Below, piece by piece: positions 28,992 to 39,900 of a stretch of 48,711 nucleotides of DNA. Origin of the DNA: JBKECA01 sp047973435 (GTDB lineage Bacteria > Planctomycetota > Planctomycetia > Planctomycetales > Planctomycetaceae); contig JBKECA010000120.1 in the NCBI GenBank assembly GCA_047973435.1, forward strand, positions 1 to 48,711, in the 5' to 3' direction. A program made the translations under genes and the position numbers. The notes under the pieces were generated by a model that saw only the letters and a list, made by a program, of their open reading frames with translations, made no database searches and was not told the origin of the DNA. Positions within the stretch are counted from its first letter, which is position 1. Each line of letters begins with the position of its first letter.

Positions 28992-29059
28992 ACCGCATGA
29001 ACTACACTTAAATCTGCCTCCTCGCAAATCTTCTCTCCTGCCTAACCCACCTGGGCGCC

Positions 29060-31690
29060 ATGCGAATCGGACGGTCATCGCTAGCGGTGTTTCTGGTCGC
29101 TCTTGTGACGTGTCGCGCGCTGGTTGCGGCAAACGCGGACGAGTTGGTTTACGAACGGGACGTCCGCCCAATCCTTAAGGCGGCCTGTTTTCATTGCCAC
29201 GGCGAGGGAGGCCAGAACGAAGGGGGCCTCGACCTGCGACTGGTGAGGCTGATGCAGACGGGCGGGGATTCCGGAGCTGCGGTTGTTCCCGGTCAAAGCG
29301 CGGAAAGTCTCCTTTTTCAGCGAGTTCGCGATGGCGAGATGCCACCAGAGGAATCCCATCGCCTGACGGCACTGCAAACCGAAACCATTGCGCGCTGGAT
29401 CGACTCCGGCGCGAAGACCGCCCGCGCGGAACCCGCCTCGCCGGATGGCTTTGTCGCTACGGAAGAAGAGCGGGCTCACTGGGCCTATCGGCCGCTGCTG
29501 CGCCCGAAGGTCCCCGCCGTTCAGCACCGGGATCGGCTCCGGACACCAATTGATGCGTTCGTTCTGGCGAAGCTGGAGGCGGACGGATTCCAGTACTCGG
29601 ACGAGGCACCATCGGCGACGGTTGTGCGCCGCCTGAAGCTGGATTTGCTGGGACTGCCGCCGGACCATGCGGAGCTGAACGCCTTGGCGGACAGCACCGC
29701 ACCGGATGCCTATGAACAGCTGGTCGATGACTGGCTGGCTTCACCGCATTATGGCGAACGTTGGGGACGACATTGGCTGGATGTCGCTGGCTATGCGGAC
29801 TCCGAGGGCTACAGCGTGGAGGACTCCCGACGACTTCACGCGTGGCGCTACCGAGACTATGTGGTTCGATCGTTGAACGACGACAAACCATACGATCGCT
29901 TCGTGCTGGAACAGCTCGCTGGCGACGAATTGATCACGTCGCCGATCAACAATCTGACCGCTGCGGACGCCGAGTTGCTGGCGGCGACAGGATTCCTGCG
30001 GATGGCGCCAGACGGCACAGGCGGGACGGTCGACGATGCGGTTGTCGCGCGAAACGATGTTATGGCGGACACGCTGCGGATCGTCTCGTCGTCACTGTTA
30101 GGGATGACGGTCGGGTGTGCTCAATGTCACGACCATCGGTACGACCCGATCCCACAGACGGACTACTACCAACTCCGGGCTATTTTCGAGCCGGCATTCA
30201 ACGTGGCAAAGTGGCAGAGTCCTCGCCAGCGCCTGATCTCGCTGTACACCGATGCAAACCGGGCTGCCGCGGCGGCGGTCGAAGTTCGGGCCAAAGAGGT
30301 CGATGCGGAACGGACTCGTCGGCAGACGGAGTACATCAATGCGACATTCGAGAGCGAACTCTCCAAGCTGCCGGAAGAGATCCGCGCGGCGGCGCGACTG
30401 GCTCGTGATTCCGCCCCGAAGAAGCGGACTTCCGAACAACAGCAGTTGCTCAAGACGCATCCCAGCCTGAATGTCTCGGCCGGGTCGCTGTATCTCTATG
30501 ACAAGAAGGCGGCGGACCAGTTGAAAACGCTGGCAGACCAGGCCAAGGCCATTCGGGCGGAGAAGCCTCCGGAATACTTCGTTCGCGCAATCCGGGAGAC
30601 TCCGGGAACGCTGCCGGACACGTTCCTGTTCAGTCGGGGCGACCCAACGCAGCCGAAGTCGGAGAAACTCGTTCCCGCCAGTCTGTCCATTGTTTCGTCG
30701 GTTGCCGATGTTCCGGAAATTCCGATCGACGATCCCACACTCCCCACCTCCGGGCGACGACGTGCCTTCGCTGAGCAACTGACCGACCGTGATCATCCGT
30801 TGACGGCCCGCGTCCTGGTGAATCGTATCTGGATGCACCACTTCGGCCGGGGGATTGTTGCCACACCGGCGGACTTTGGCGCTCTGGGAACACCCCCGAC
30901 CCATCCGGAACTGCTCGACTGGCTGGCGGTGGAGTTGATCGACTCGGGCTGGAGTCTCAAACACATCCAGCGACTGATCGTGACCTCGACCGTTTACCGT
31001 CAGACGCTCCGCTCGAACCAGGACCTGATCGGTCACGATCCCGACAACCTGCTCTACGGCGGAGCCCGCTTACGGCGTCTGGACGCGGAGACACTGCGGG
31101 ACGTAATGCTGGCGACGGTCGGCGAACTGAATGACGAACTCTACGGGCCACCGGTGCCAGTGATTGCGGACAACGTCGGTCGCTGGGTCCTGGGGATCGA
31201 GAATCTCGATGCCGGACGCCCGGGCAAAGTCATTCCGATCGGGGCGGAGGAATTCCGCCGCAGCCTGTATGTCGAAGCCCGCCGCAGCCGGCCGCTGGCA
31301 GTGCTCGACACCTTTGACTGGCCCCGCATGGTCCCCAACTGCGAATTGCGTCGCTCGTCAACCGTTGCACCGCAAGCGCTGATGCTGCTCAACCGCGACT
31401 TCACACTGAAATCGGCAGGTCAGTTTGCGACGCACATCATCGAGACGACCGGCTTGGACGCCGAACAGCAGATCGTGACCGCCTGGAACCTGGCCTATGG
31501 CCGTCAGCCGGATCCATCGGAAACCGCCTCAGCCCGACAGTTCTTAACGGATCAACAGACCCTCTTCGCCGCGCAGGCGGCTCTGCTGGACGACAAAGCT
31601 CGTCAGGCAGCGCCTGCTCCCGAACAGCGGGCGCTCGAGACCCTGTGCCAGATGCTGCTTAGCTCGAATGAGTACCTGTACGTCGACTGA
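29060..31690 (+). CDS. Planctomycete cytochrome PSCyt1-DUF1549-DUF1553 protein
   Basis: 876 residues with a signal peptide (RSSLAVFLVALVTCRALVAA). The PSCyt1 heme site is CFHCH at residue 43 in RDVRPILKAACFHCHGEGG. DUF1549 follows at about 160-370 (PIDAFVLAKLEADGFQYS; NDDKPYDRFVLEQLAGDEL; GCAQCHDHRYDPI, which has a second CxxCH). DUF1553 lies at about 580-870 (NRIWMHHFGRGIVATPADFG; ending LSSNEYLYVD). These proteins are abundant in Planctomycetota, usually beside DUF1501 sulfatase-like partners, and are thought to take part in extracytoplasmic polysaccharide breakdown; no partner is adjacent here. The stop is 19 bp before repeat copy C. Confidence 0.94.
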   Translation: MRIGRSSLAVFLVALVTCRALVAANADELVYERDVRPILKAACFHCHGEGGQNEGGLDLRLVRLMQTGGDSGAAVVPGQSAESLLFQRVRDGEMPPEESHRLTALQTETIARWIDSGAKTARAEPASPDGFVATEEERAHWAYRPLLRPKVPAVQHRDRLRTPIDAFVLAKLEADGFQYSDEAPSATVVRRLKLDLLGLPPDHAELNALADSTAPDAYEQLVDDWLASPHYGERWGRHWLDVAGYADSEGYSVEDSRRLHAWRYRDYVVRSLNDDKPYDRFVLEQLAGDELITSPINNLTAADAELLAATGFLRMAPDGTGGTVDDAVVARNDVMADTLRIVSSSLLGMTVGCAQCHDHRYDPIPQTDYYQLRAIFEPAFNVAKWQSPRQRLISLYTDANRAAAAAVEVRAKEVDAERTRRQTEYINATFESELSKLPEEIRAAARLARDSAPKKRTSEQQQLLKTHPSLNVSAGSLYLYDKKAADQLKTLADQAKAIRAEKPPEYFVRAIRETPGTLPDTFLFSRGDPTQPKSEKLVPASLSIVSSVADVPEIPIDDPTLPTSGRRRAFAEQLTDRDHPLTARVLVNRIWMHHFGRGIVATPADFGALGTPPTHPELLDWLAVELIDSGWSLKHIQRLIVTSTVYRQTLRSNQDLIGHDPDNLLYGGARLRRLDAETLRDVMLATVGELNDELYGPPVPVIADNVGRWVLGIENLDAGRPGKVIPIGAEEFRRSLYVEARRSRPLAVLDTFDWPRMVPNCELRRSSTVAPQALMLLNRDFTLKSAGQFATHIIETTGLDAEQQIVTAWNLAYGRQPDPSETASARQFLTDQQTLFAAQAALLDDKARQAAPAPEQRALETLCQMLLSSNEYLYVD

Positions 31691-31709
31691 AGTACAGACG
31701 TCGGCGGAT

Positions 31710-31795
31710 TATACTGCCCGCGGAAGCGAGTGAGATGATTCGGACGTTAAAGCCCCGCGAGGCAAAACGTATCAACGTTGACAGCGTGCGGTATA
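31710..31795 (+). repeat. Dispersed 86-bp inverted-terminal repeat, copy C
   Basis: The copy with the cleanest ends: TATACTGCCCGCGG at the left, and TATACCGCACGC on the opposite strand at the right. The core is the same as copy B. It lies 19 bp after the PSCyt1 gene and 9 bp beyond the end of the convergent TIGR03032 gene, facing copy D on the other side of that gene. Confidence 0.92.
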
Positions 31796-31804
31796 GCAGC
31801 TTCG

Positions 31805-32875
31805 TCAAAGCGCTCCGTCCGCGCCGACCCGCAAGACGCGGCGAATCTCGTCCGTCACGGTGCCGATTGCCTGCGGTCGGCGCACGTTTGGCAACGTGAC
31901 GACATCGTACAGCTCCGAGACGATCCCCTCGATCCGCAGCCAGTGGACGATGTCGCCCGTCCGCAAATCAATAACCTGCAGTCCGCACCTCGGCTCCGCT
32001 CCCGCCTGCTTGAGGGTGTCGTCCAACTGCAGGCCGGAAAACGTGCGGTTTTCCCGCGGCTGGCTCAGACCGACGATGGCGTAATCCCCATGAAATGCCA
32101 GGCCGCGCTGATATCCTGGGCACATCGTGACGGGTTCGAACTTCCCGGTCGCCCGGTCGATGTACCCGAAGTACCCGGTTCCTGAGTTGAGCAGCCACAG
32201 CTTGTCCCGATAGACACGCGGCGAATGCGGCATCGACAGGCCCGTGGCCACAATGTCGTTCGTGGTAACATCGATCACGCAGCCTCCGTCACGACGCCGA
32301 TCTCGCCAGCCGTCGAAGACATCCGACTGACTGACCGCAGTCACGTACTTCGCGCGGCCATTCTCGAGTGCCAAACCGTTCAGGTGACAGCGATCCTCTG
32401 CCGCCAGCTTGCTCAGGAACGGCGGCTTCCATAGCGGGGTAAAACTGTGGGTTTCGCTTGGCGTCGCCAGACAACCGAACAGCGTATTGACGAAGACCAG
32501 CCGGCCCGTCTCTTCCACCGCCAGATCGTGAATATCAAGATCACCGGTGATGTACGACATCTGCGGTACATACAACCGGTCGTATCCTTCGTGACCCTGG
32601 CCTGGCTCGAATACGTTCTCGAACCGCCATAGTTGGTACAGCGACGACATCCACATCGTCTGCCCGTTCGACCACAAGCCGAGACAGCGATTGAAGGTCC
32701 GTTCAAAGATCGACAATCGAGTGTTCGGTTGCAGGCCGATCAGAAAGAGCTTGCCGGCCTGATAGGTCGTAAAGGCAAGACTGAGTTGCTGCTCCGCGAG
32801 CCATTCCGGGAACTGTCGCGAGGCGGTGATGTCCAGGGTTGGTTTGTCGGCGGCCTGCGCGGGCGAATCGGCCAT
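31805..32875 (-). CDS. TIGR03032 family protein (DUF4915-like), function unknown
   Basis: 356 residues, all cytoplasmic in character with no signal or membrane segment. Family stretches include LAFTTYQAGKLFLIGLQPN, LYQLWRFENVF, FVNTLFGCLATPSETHSFTP, HLNGLALENGRAKYVTAVSQ and MPHSPRVYRDKLWLLNSGTG, with GYQRGLAFHGDYAIVGLSQP near the C-terminus. The repeated short strands suggest a beta-propeller. TIGR03032 proteins occur in cyanobacteria and planctomycetes, sometimes fused to tetratricopeptide repeats, and have no known reaction. The gene is framed by repeat copies C and D in opposite orientations, so it may have moved as a unit. Confidence 0.88.
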   Translation of the reverse strand: MADSPAQAADKPTLDITASRQFPEWLAEQQLSLAFTTYQAGKLFLIGLQPNTRLSIFERTFNRCLGLWSNGQTMWMSSLYQLWRFENVFEPGQGHEGYDRLYVPQMSYITGDLDIHDLAVEETGRLVFVNTLFGCLATPSETHSFTPLWKPPFLSKLAAEDRCHLNGLALENGRAKYVTAVSQSDVFDGWRDRRRDGGCVIDVTTNDIVATGLSMPHSPRVYRDKLWLLNSGTGYFGYIDRATGKFEPVTMCPGYQRGLAFHGDYAIVGLSQPRENRTFSGLQLDDTLKQAGAEPRCGLQVIDLRTGDIVHWLRIEGIVSELYDVVTLPNVRRPQAIGTVTDEIRRVLRVGADGAL

Positions 32876-32985
32876 GAGGAACTGCTCGATCTTGGTTTGA
32901 CAACTGTTGTATAGAGGGGGCGGAGTTCTTCCGGTGGCAGATTACGGCGGGACGGGCAGTGAATCCACCACAAGCCGCTGCTTTC

Positions 32986-33071
32986 TATCCCGCACGCGGT
33001 CAATGTTGATACGTTTTGCCTCGCGGGGATTAAACGTCGGAATTGTCTCACTCGCTGCCGCGGGCAGTATA
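32986..33071 (-). repeat. Dispersed 86-bp inverted-terminal repeat, copy D
   Basis: Reverse orientation: TATCCCGCACGCGG at the left and CGCGGGCAGTATA at the right, with core TTTTGCCTCGCGGGG and TTAAACGTC. It lies 110 bp upstream of the TIGR03032 start, where a promoter for that gene would be expected. With copy C it bounds about 1.36 kb. Confidence 0.92.
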
Positions 33072-33983
33072 TCCCGGTCGGCGGATTTCCGCGCGTGCCT
33101 GCCCGGCGAATCGGTCAGAGCCGGTCGGCTGGACATCCCGCACTGCAGGTCGTCCCGGAACGTCACCAAGGGGGCCCGACGACCCCTACGGCAGTCCGCC
33201 GCAGCCCCGCCCGCTTCGCCGGAGGAGTTCAATCCCAATCGGCAGAATTCCAAACCCGGACGGTCTCCCTTGATCGGTCCCAGATGACCCGACCGACCGA
33301 AGGGATTCCGCCCCGCTGACAGATGACTCCCAACTGCACCCCCACGGACTTCGGTCGAGTTGAGGCGACTCCATCGAACTAACGCCTTCCCACTCTTGCG
33401 AAAACCGAAGCGGGTCCGGCGATCGGCGATTCAGGTGAATCTCGGCGGGGCCGCTTCCAATGTCTGACAGGAGATCAAAGCCTCGATCCAAATCGACGCA
33501 ATGCCTTTTGTGGATGGTGTTTGCAACCATCACTGCGAGTGCTGTCGTCTTGGCATGTAGTCCGCGATTGACGTTGAGGCAAACGGGGATCGTGGTCTTT
33601 GTAGAATTCTGATCGAAAAAGACCTCCCCCGCTGCCGAAACTCCCGCATATGATACGCCCCAATTCCGTTAACTAGGACGGAGACTTGTGTGCGCCGGGC
33701 ATTGTTGGAGGTTCTTTCAGGCAACTGACGATTGATCGCAGTTCCGCCTGAATGAGTCTCGGAAGCTGGATTGGCTTTAGTGAAATCTCCGGAGATGCCA
33801 TAAAAGTCAGAAGATTTTCTGTTGTACGGCTGGGTGGGTCCCGTTTTCAGCTACTGGCCCTCATCCCAGACGGACAGAAATATATACATTTGTCCATTTG
33901 CGGTCTGAGTCTGTACTGCAAGAGTTGCAGCGATTCAGCCGTGATGTCCGCCGGGAGGGCGGAATTCGTCAGGAGAAACCGCG
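33072..33983. promoter_or_regulatory. 912-bp region before the giant gene, with structured leader
   Basis: No convincing gene is seen. The strongest structure is a hairpin at 33716-33752: TTCAGGCAACTG pairs with CAGTT-CC-GCCTGAA across an 11-base loop, with a two-base bulge. A second hairpin, TCCGCC/GGCGGA (33947-33963), lies just before the AGGAG ribosome site at 33971. No riboswitch family was recognised. Confidence 0.45.
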
Positions 33984-36900
33984 ATGCGTTTGTACAGTTG
34001 GCTCGATCTGTTCAAGGCTCGTCTTCGTCATGTGGCCCGCTTCGGCCGCCTCCCACGGCGTCGGCGCAAAGCACTGCAGTTGACGAACCGCGCCGAGCGT
34101 TTCGAGGATCGCGTGCTGCTGTCGGCTTCGCAGCCGCTGGACCTGACGGCGATGGGACTTTCACAAGGGTATACATTTAGCGGAGAGGCCGTGGAGATCC
34201 CGGCAACGCCGCCGGCGACCAATCCCTATTTCGATGACGGGGCTGGCTACACGGTCAGCAGCGCCGGGGATGTTAACCTGGACGGGTACGATGATTTGAT
34301 CGTGACGGCTCCGTACGCCCAGGGGAGCACGGGGCCGTCCGACTCGGGAGCGACCTATGTCATTCTCGGCGGTGGCCATCTGGCCGTTCTGGATGAGGTG
34401 GACGGCAGTATCGACGGCAATATCGATTTGGTGAGTATTACGACCTTTGGGTTGTTCGGGGGGCACGGCTTCCGCATCGACGGTCAACAGGGAAGTCTGT
34501 ATCCCGATCCGGGCACGTCGCTGACCACCGCGACCGGCATTGGGGACTTCAACGGCGACGGACTGGCGGACATTGTTGTCACGCAACCGAACGCGCTGGA
34601 CGGCAGCACACCAGGAAAAGGGCGGGCGTACGTCATCTGGTCCGGGACAACGGCGTTCAACGATGCCTTGAACGTCACGGGGGTTTTCAGTCTGTCGGCT
34701 CTCGATAATACAGACACAACGGACACCTTTGGCGGGATCGGAATTCGAATTATTGGTTCGCAGGCGTCGGCCGCAGGTCCCCCGTCGGTGTTTGGTGGGC
34801 ACGCGGGTTACTCGGTTTCCAAAGTGGGCGACGTCAACGGCGACGGGTACGCCGACTTTGTTATCGGCGAGCAAGCCTTCGATGCGGCGACGGGTAGCGG
34901 ATCGCAGAACTTCCACGGCAAGGCCTACGTCGTGTACGGCAAGTCGGTGGGGGTTAACAATAGCGGCGGCTGGTATGACGACGGTTTGGTCACGCTTGGG
35001 GGTGGGGGGACTGATTCCTTCAGCATCTCGAGCACATCGCGAGAACAGTATGACGAACTCGGTTTCGCGGTGGCGGGTGTGGGCGACATCAACGGTGACG
35101 GTCGGGATGACATTGCCGTTTCCGCTCCTTATGCGCTCAACGACATCAACGACGGAGCGGGTCGCACATATGTGATCTTTGGCGGCGCAACGATCGCCAG
35201 TTCGACTTCAAGCCTGAACGGGACGAACGGGTTCATTCTGGAAGGGGCCACGTCGGGCGATCGCCTCGGCTGGTCGGTGGCGGGGGCCGGTGACTTCAAC
35301 GGGGACGGGTACGACGATCTGATCGTCGGAGCGCCGAACGCGGACCCGAGCGGAAAAACGAATGCGGGGGCGGCATACATTGTCTACGGACGAGCGAGCT
35401 TCGCCAGCGTGGGTAGTGGAGTAATCGCTGCTAGAAGCGATCTGGACGGCGGGACCGGCTTTCGGCTGCAAGGACAATACGCCGGTGATCAGGCAGGCTG
35501 GTCCGTCGGAGGGGCTGGAGATATCGACGGCGACGGCTTTGATGATGTGATCATCGGCGCCCCGGGTTACGGGACCGGGCGGACGTATGTGGTCTTCGGC
35601 CGCAAGTCCGGCTCGGACCCGGAGTTCCTGTTGAAGGACATTGTCGATAGTGGATCGTCGACAACCTTTCCAAACCTGGGGGTTACCGATACAGGTTTCT
35701 CGCTGGATGGTCCGGGTTCCGCAGGATGGTCGGTCGCCAACGCGGGCGATGTCAACGGTGACGGATTTGACGACCTGCTGATCGGAGCGCCGTTCGCCTA
35801 TTCAGACGTCGCAATGGGGACCGCTGGTCAGGCGTTCTTGGTCTATGGAGGCAACCTGCGTGCCCGTCCGGGGATCCAGGTCGGCACGACCGGCGCGGAC
35901 ACACTGGACGCTTCGACCACTGTCGATCCGCGTGATGTCCTGAACGGCGGCAACGGAAATGACACGCTGATTTCCGATGGCGGCCCGGATGTCCTTTACG
36001 GCGGCAGAGGCAATGACACTCTGGTCATTCCGGACTCGCAGTTTTTCCTGACGACCGGCTTGGGGGCATCTGGCGATCCGCTGGCAACGCGGCGGATTAA
36101 CGGCGGATTGGGTCGCGATACATTGGTTCTGGCTGCCGGCGGCGAGACGCTGGATCTCACTGCGATTCCGGACAATCGCATTCAGGGAATCGAGGTCATC
36201 GACATCCGGAACAACGGCACCGGGTTCAATACGCTGATTCTGGATATCGACGAGGTGCGGCGTCTAAGTGACGCTGGTTACACGTCAGGAACCCCCACCG
36301 GCAACACGGTCATTGTTCGTCGTTCCATTGGTGACGAGGTGCAGGATGCCGCCGGTTCATTTACAGCCGGCGGTTGGACGAAGCTGTATGATGTCGTCGA
36401 TGACAGCTTCGGCAGTTCGACCTACGGTGTAACGTTCGAAGTCTACTCCCAGGGTAATCAGTTAGGGGTGACGTTCCTACTGGTGGAAGATCCCGCGGTG
36501 CTGAGTGTTCGCCAGTTGGATGGCTACGATCCGAATACCGGCGGAACGTCGGGGACGCAGCCGAACGGCCATCAGGGGATGACATTCGCTGGTGCCTTTG
36601 GCAATGACTTTGCCGGACAATCGGTCTCCGGAGTTGGGGACGTCAACGGCGACGGTTTCGACGACTTCATCATTGGTGCCTATGGCTTCGACGTATCGGG
36701 GGCCGGCACCAATAGCAATCAGGGCGCCGCATATCTGGTCTTCGGCAAGGGCGGCACCTGGAGTCCGACGACGTCGCTCTCTTCGTTGAATGGCACGAGC
36801 GGTGTCCGAATTAACGGTATCGACGTCGACGACGGCGCCGGATTCTCCGTGTCGGCATTGGGCGACATCGATGGTGACGGGTACGACGACTTCGCGATCG

Positions 36901-39900
36901 GCGCGCACCGTGCCGATGAAAGCCCGATGAATAATACCAGTGAGGGCGAGGCCTACATCCTCTTCGGCAAGACGTTTGTCAGCGGCGCAGGACTGGGATG
37001 GACCGGTAGTGGCACATTCAACCTGAGTGTGCTCGACGGATCGAACGGCTATGTTCTGCGAGGCAACAACCCGAACGACTTCGCGGGTATTTCCGTCGGC
37101 GGTGGGGGCGACATCAACGGCGACGGTTTCGACGACATCATCGTCGGCGCCAATCAGGCTGATTCCACCGCCGCTTACCAGACCACAGAGGGTAAGACCT
37201 ATGTGATCTTCGGTGGCGCAGCGAACCTGGCGGCGCTGGACGCGGTCGGCCTGGTCGATGGACTGATCCGCCTGAATAACGTGGATGGCGTCACCGGCTT
37301 CCGACTGGACGGCGTTAGTTTTCAAGACCTCTCCGGTCGGGCCGTGAGCATCGCCGGGGATGTCAACGGTGACGGACTCGACGACATTCTGGTTAGTGGG
37401 CATGGCGTCGACGCCAATCCGCTCGTCAGCACGACGACCGACCAAGGTGCCGCGTATGTTGTCTTCGGCGCGCTGGATTGGAGCGCTACGCCGGACATGA
37501 GCCTGGGGACGCTCGATGGAACCAACGGCTTCCGCTTGAACGGCATCAATCCCGGTGACTTCGCCGGCTGGTCCATTCGCTACGCGGGCGACGTCAACGG
37601 GGACGGGTTTGACGACATTATCGTTGGGGCCTATCGCGCGAATCCGGCTGGTAACGACTCCGGACAGGCCTATATCGTCTTTGGTAAGGCCGACTGGTCG
37701 AGCGCCGGCACGACCGGTGTTAATCTGTCTACGATTAGCAGCGCGGCTGGCAACGGAGCTGTTCTCAATGGATTCCGTGCGGTCGATAACTCTGGCTTCG
37801 CGGTCACGGGCGTGGGTGACTTCAACGGCGACGGCTTCGACGATGTGCTGGTTGGCGCACCGCGCGACGCCGCTCATGCCTCAATCGGCAATGTTGCCTG
37901 GAGTTTTGGCACGAACAGCTCGCAGCCCCGTAGCGGAATCGGCGATACTGGACAGGCCTATCTGGTGTTCGGCCAGGCCGACTGGACCGGTACGCCGACC
38001 TTTCAGCCGGATAACATCGACGGTCTTGGTTCCGTGCGCATCGACGGCCAGTCGTACCGCGATTACCTTGGATTTAGTGTGCGATCCGCAGGCGACGTCA
38101 ACGGCGACGGATTTGGGGATCTGATTCTTAGTGCACCTCATTCCAGCTACGGTGGCAATCAGGGCACGGCGTATGTCGTCCTGGGTAGCAGTTTCCCCGG
38201 CACGGCGACGCCGGTCGCCGGCACAAACGCGGGCGAAACACTTGCCGGAACCAACCCAACCGACGCTGACCAGCTCATTGCCGGACAGGGGGATGATACT
38301 CTGATCTCCGACGGCGGAGCCGATGTGCTCTACGGTGGTGAAGGCGATGACAATCTCGTGCTGTCTGACCTGGATTTCTCCGAGTCACGCCGTCTTGATG
38401 GCGGTAACGGAATCGACATCCTCACCTTGGGCAACGGCACGTTGGGAACAGCGATCGCCGGCGGGACGCTGGACCTGACCACACTCGCCGACAACCGGAT
38501 TCAGAACGTTGAGTACATCGACATCACCGGCGACCCAGCCAACGTGGCATCGGATCCCACGACTGTCGACAATACGTTGAACCTCAACGTTAACGAAGTC
38601 CTCAACATTAGCAGCAACGCCCGCGGACGTGAGATCGGGACGACCTCGAATATCGTCTCCTTCTCGAACACACTCGTGGTCCTCCGTGACTTCGGCGACC
38701 GGGTGCTGGATGCCGGGGGCGAGTTGGAGGACAATGGGTGGATTGCGGACACGACGGCGTACTTCGATCCGATCGTCGGTCAGTTCTTTATCAAGTACAC
38801 GCAGGAGACGAACACTGCCACCAGCGGCATGGCCACGTTGTATCTGCAGGACACCAACGTCATCTTCAATGGTCACAATGTGACTGTGAATGGAACGAAC
38901 AACGACGATACGATTATCTACGACGCTCAGAACAACCAGTTGACCTATAACGGCGTCGTCTATGATCTGGACGCCAAAATCCTCGACAGCGGCCTGGCCG
39001 CCGACGAAGTCTGGAACGTCGAGGTACACGGCTTTGGCGGCAACGACAGCGTGCAATTGCTGGGGGCCAACGGCGACGACACCGCCAATATCGGCCTGAC
39101 GGGTTCTACGGCGACCTTCAACGGCACGTTTGACGATCCCGATGCGGGTGGTCCGATCGCGCTGGCCGCCGCGAGTCGTACCTTCTCGGCTGACAGTGTC
39201 GAGGTGCATACCTTCGATGGGCGTGGTCAGACGACGGCGGATACGTTGGTGCTGACCGACGACAATCAATCGATCGATTTCACGACGACGCCGGGCAGCG
39301 GCTACGCCGGTCTGGAAATCATCGACCTGACGCTGGCCGACTCGAACGCAATTACGCTGGATCACGCTTGGGTGCAGGCCAACATGGCGGCGTCGAATGG
39401 CAGCTATGGCGGCGAGAACACCTTGACGATCTGGCAGCTGGCCGATGATGACGTCGATATTGCCGACGACACAACCTTGCCGTGGGATCACGACTCTGTG
39501 GCGGAATGGGATGCGTCGCGTCAGGCGTTCTTTGAGCACGTCACGGATCCGTCGCCGGATACCAATTTGCTGCGGATTCAGTTCCCGCAGGTGGTGATCG
39601 TCGGCACGATGACCGGACCTGTCGCTCATGTCAGCGGAAACAACCTCGACAACATCATTACCTACGACTACGACAGCCATGTCGTGACGGTGGATGGCGT
39701 CAGCTTTGATCTGGACGATGTGACGCCAACCGTGCCGCAGGTAGTGAGCATTGATGGCCGGCAGGGCAACGACACGCTGACGATTACCGGCTCGGCTGGG
39801 AATGACTTGGCCAGATTGGAAGTGGGTACCGCGTTCGTGAATTTCAATGGCGGTGCCAAGTTTGCATTTGGCACAAGCGTGGAGACGGTGATTGTTCTCG

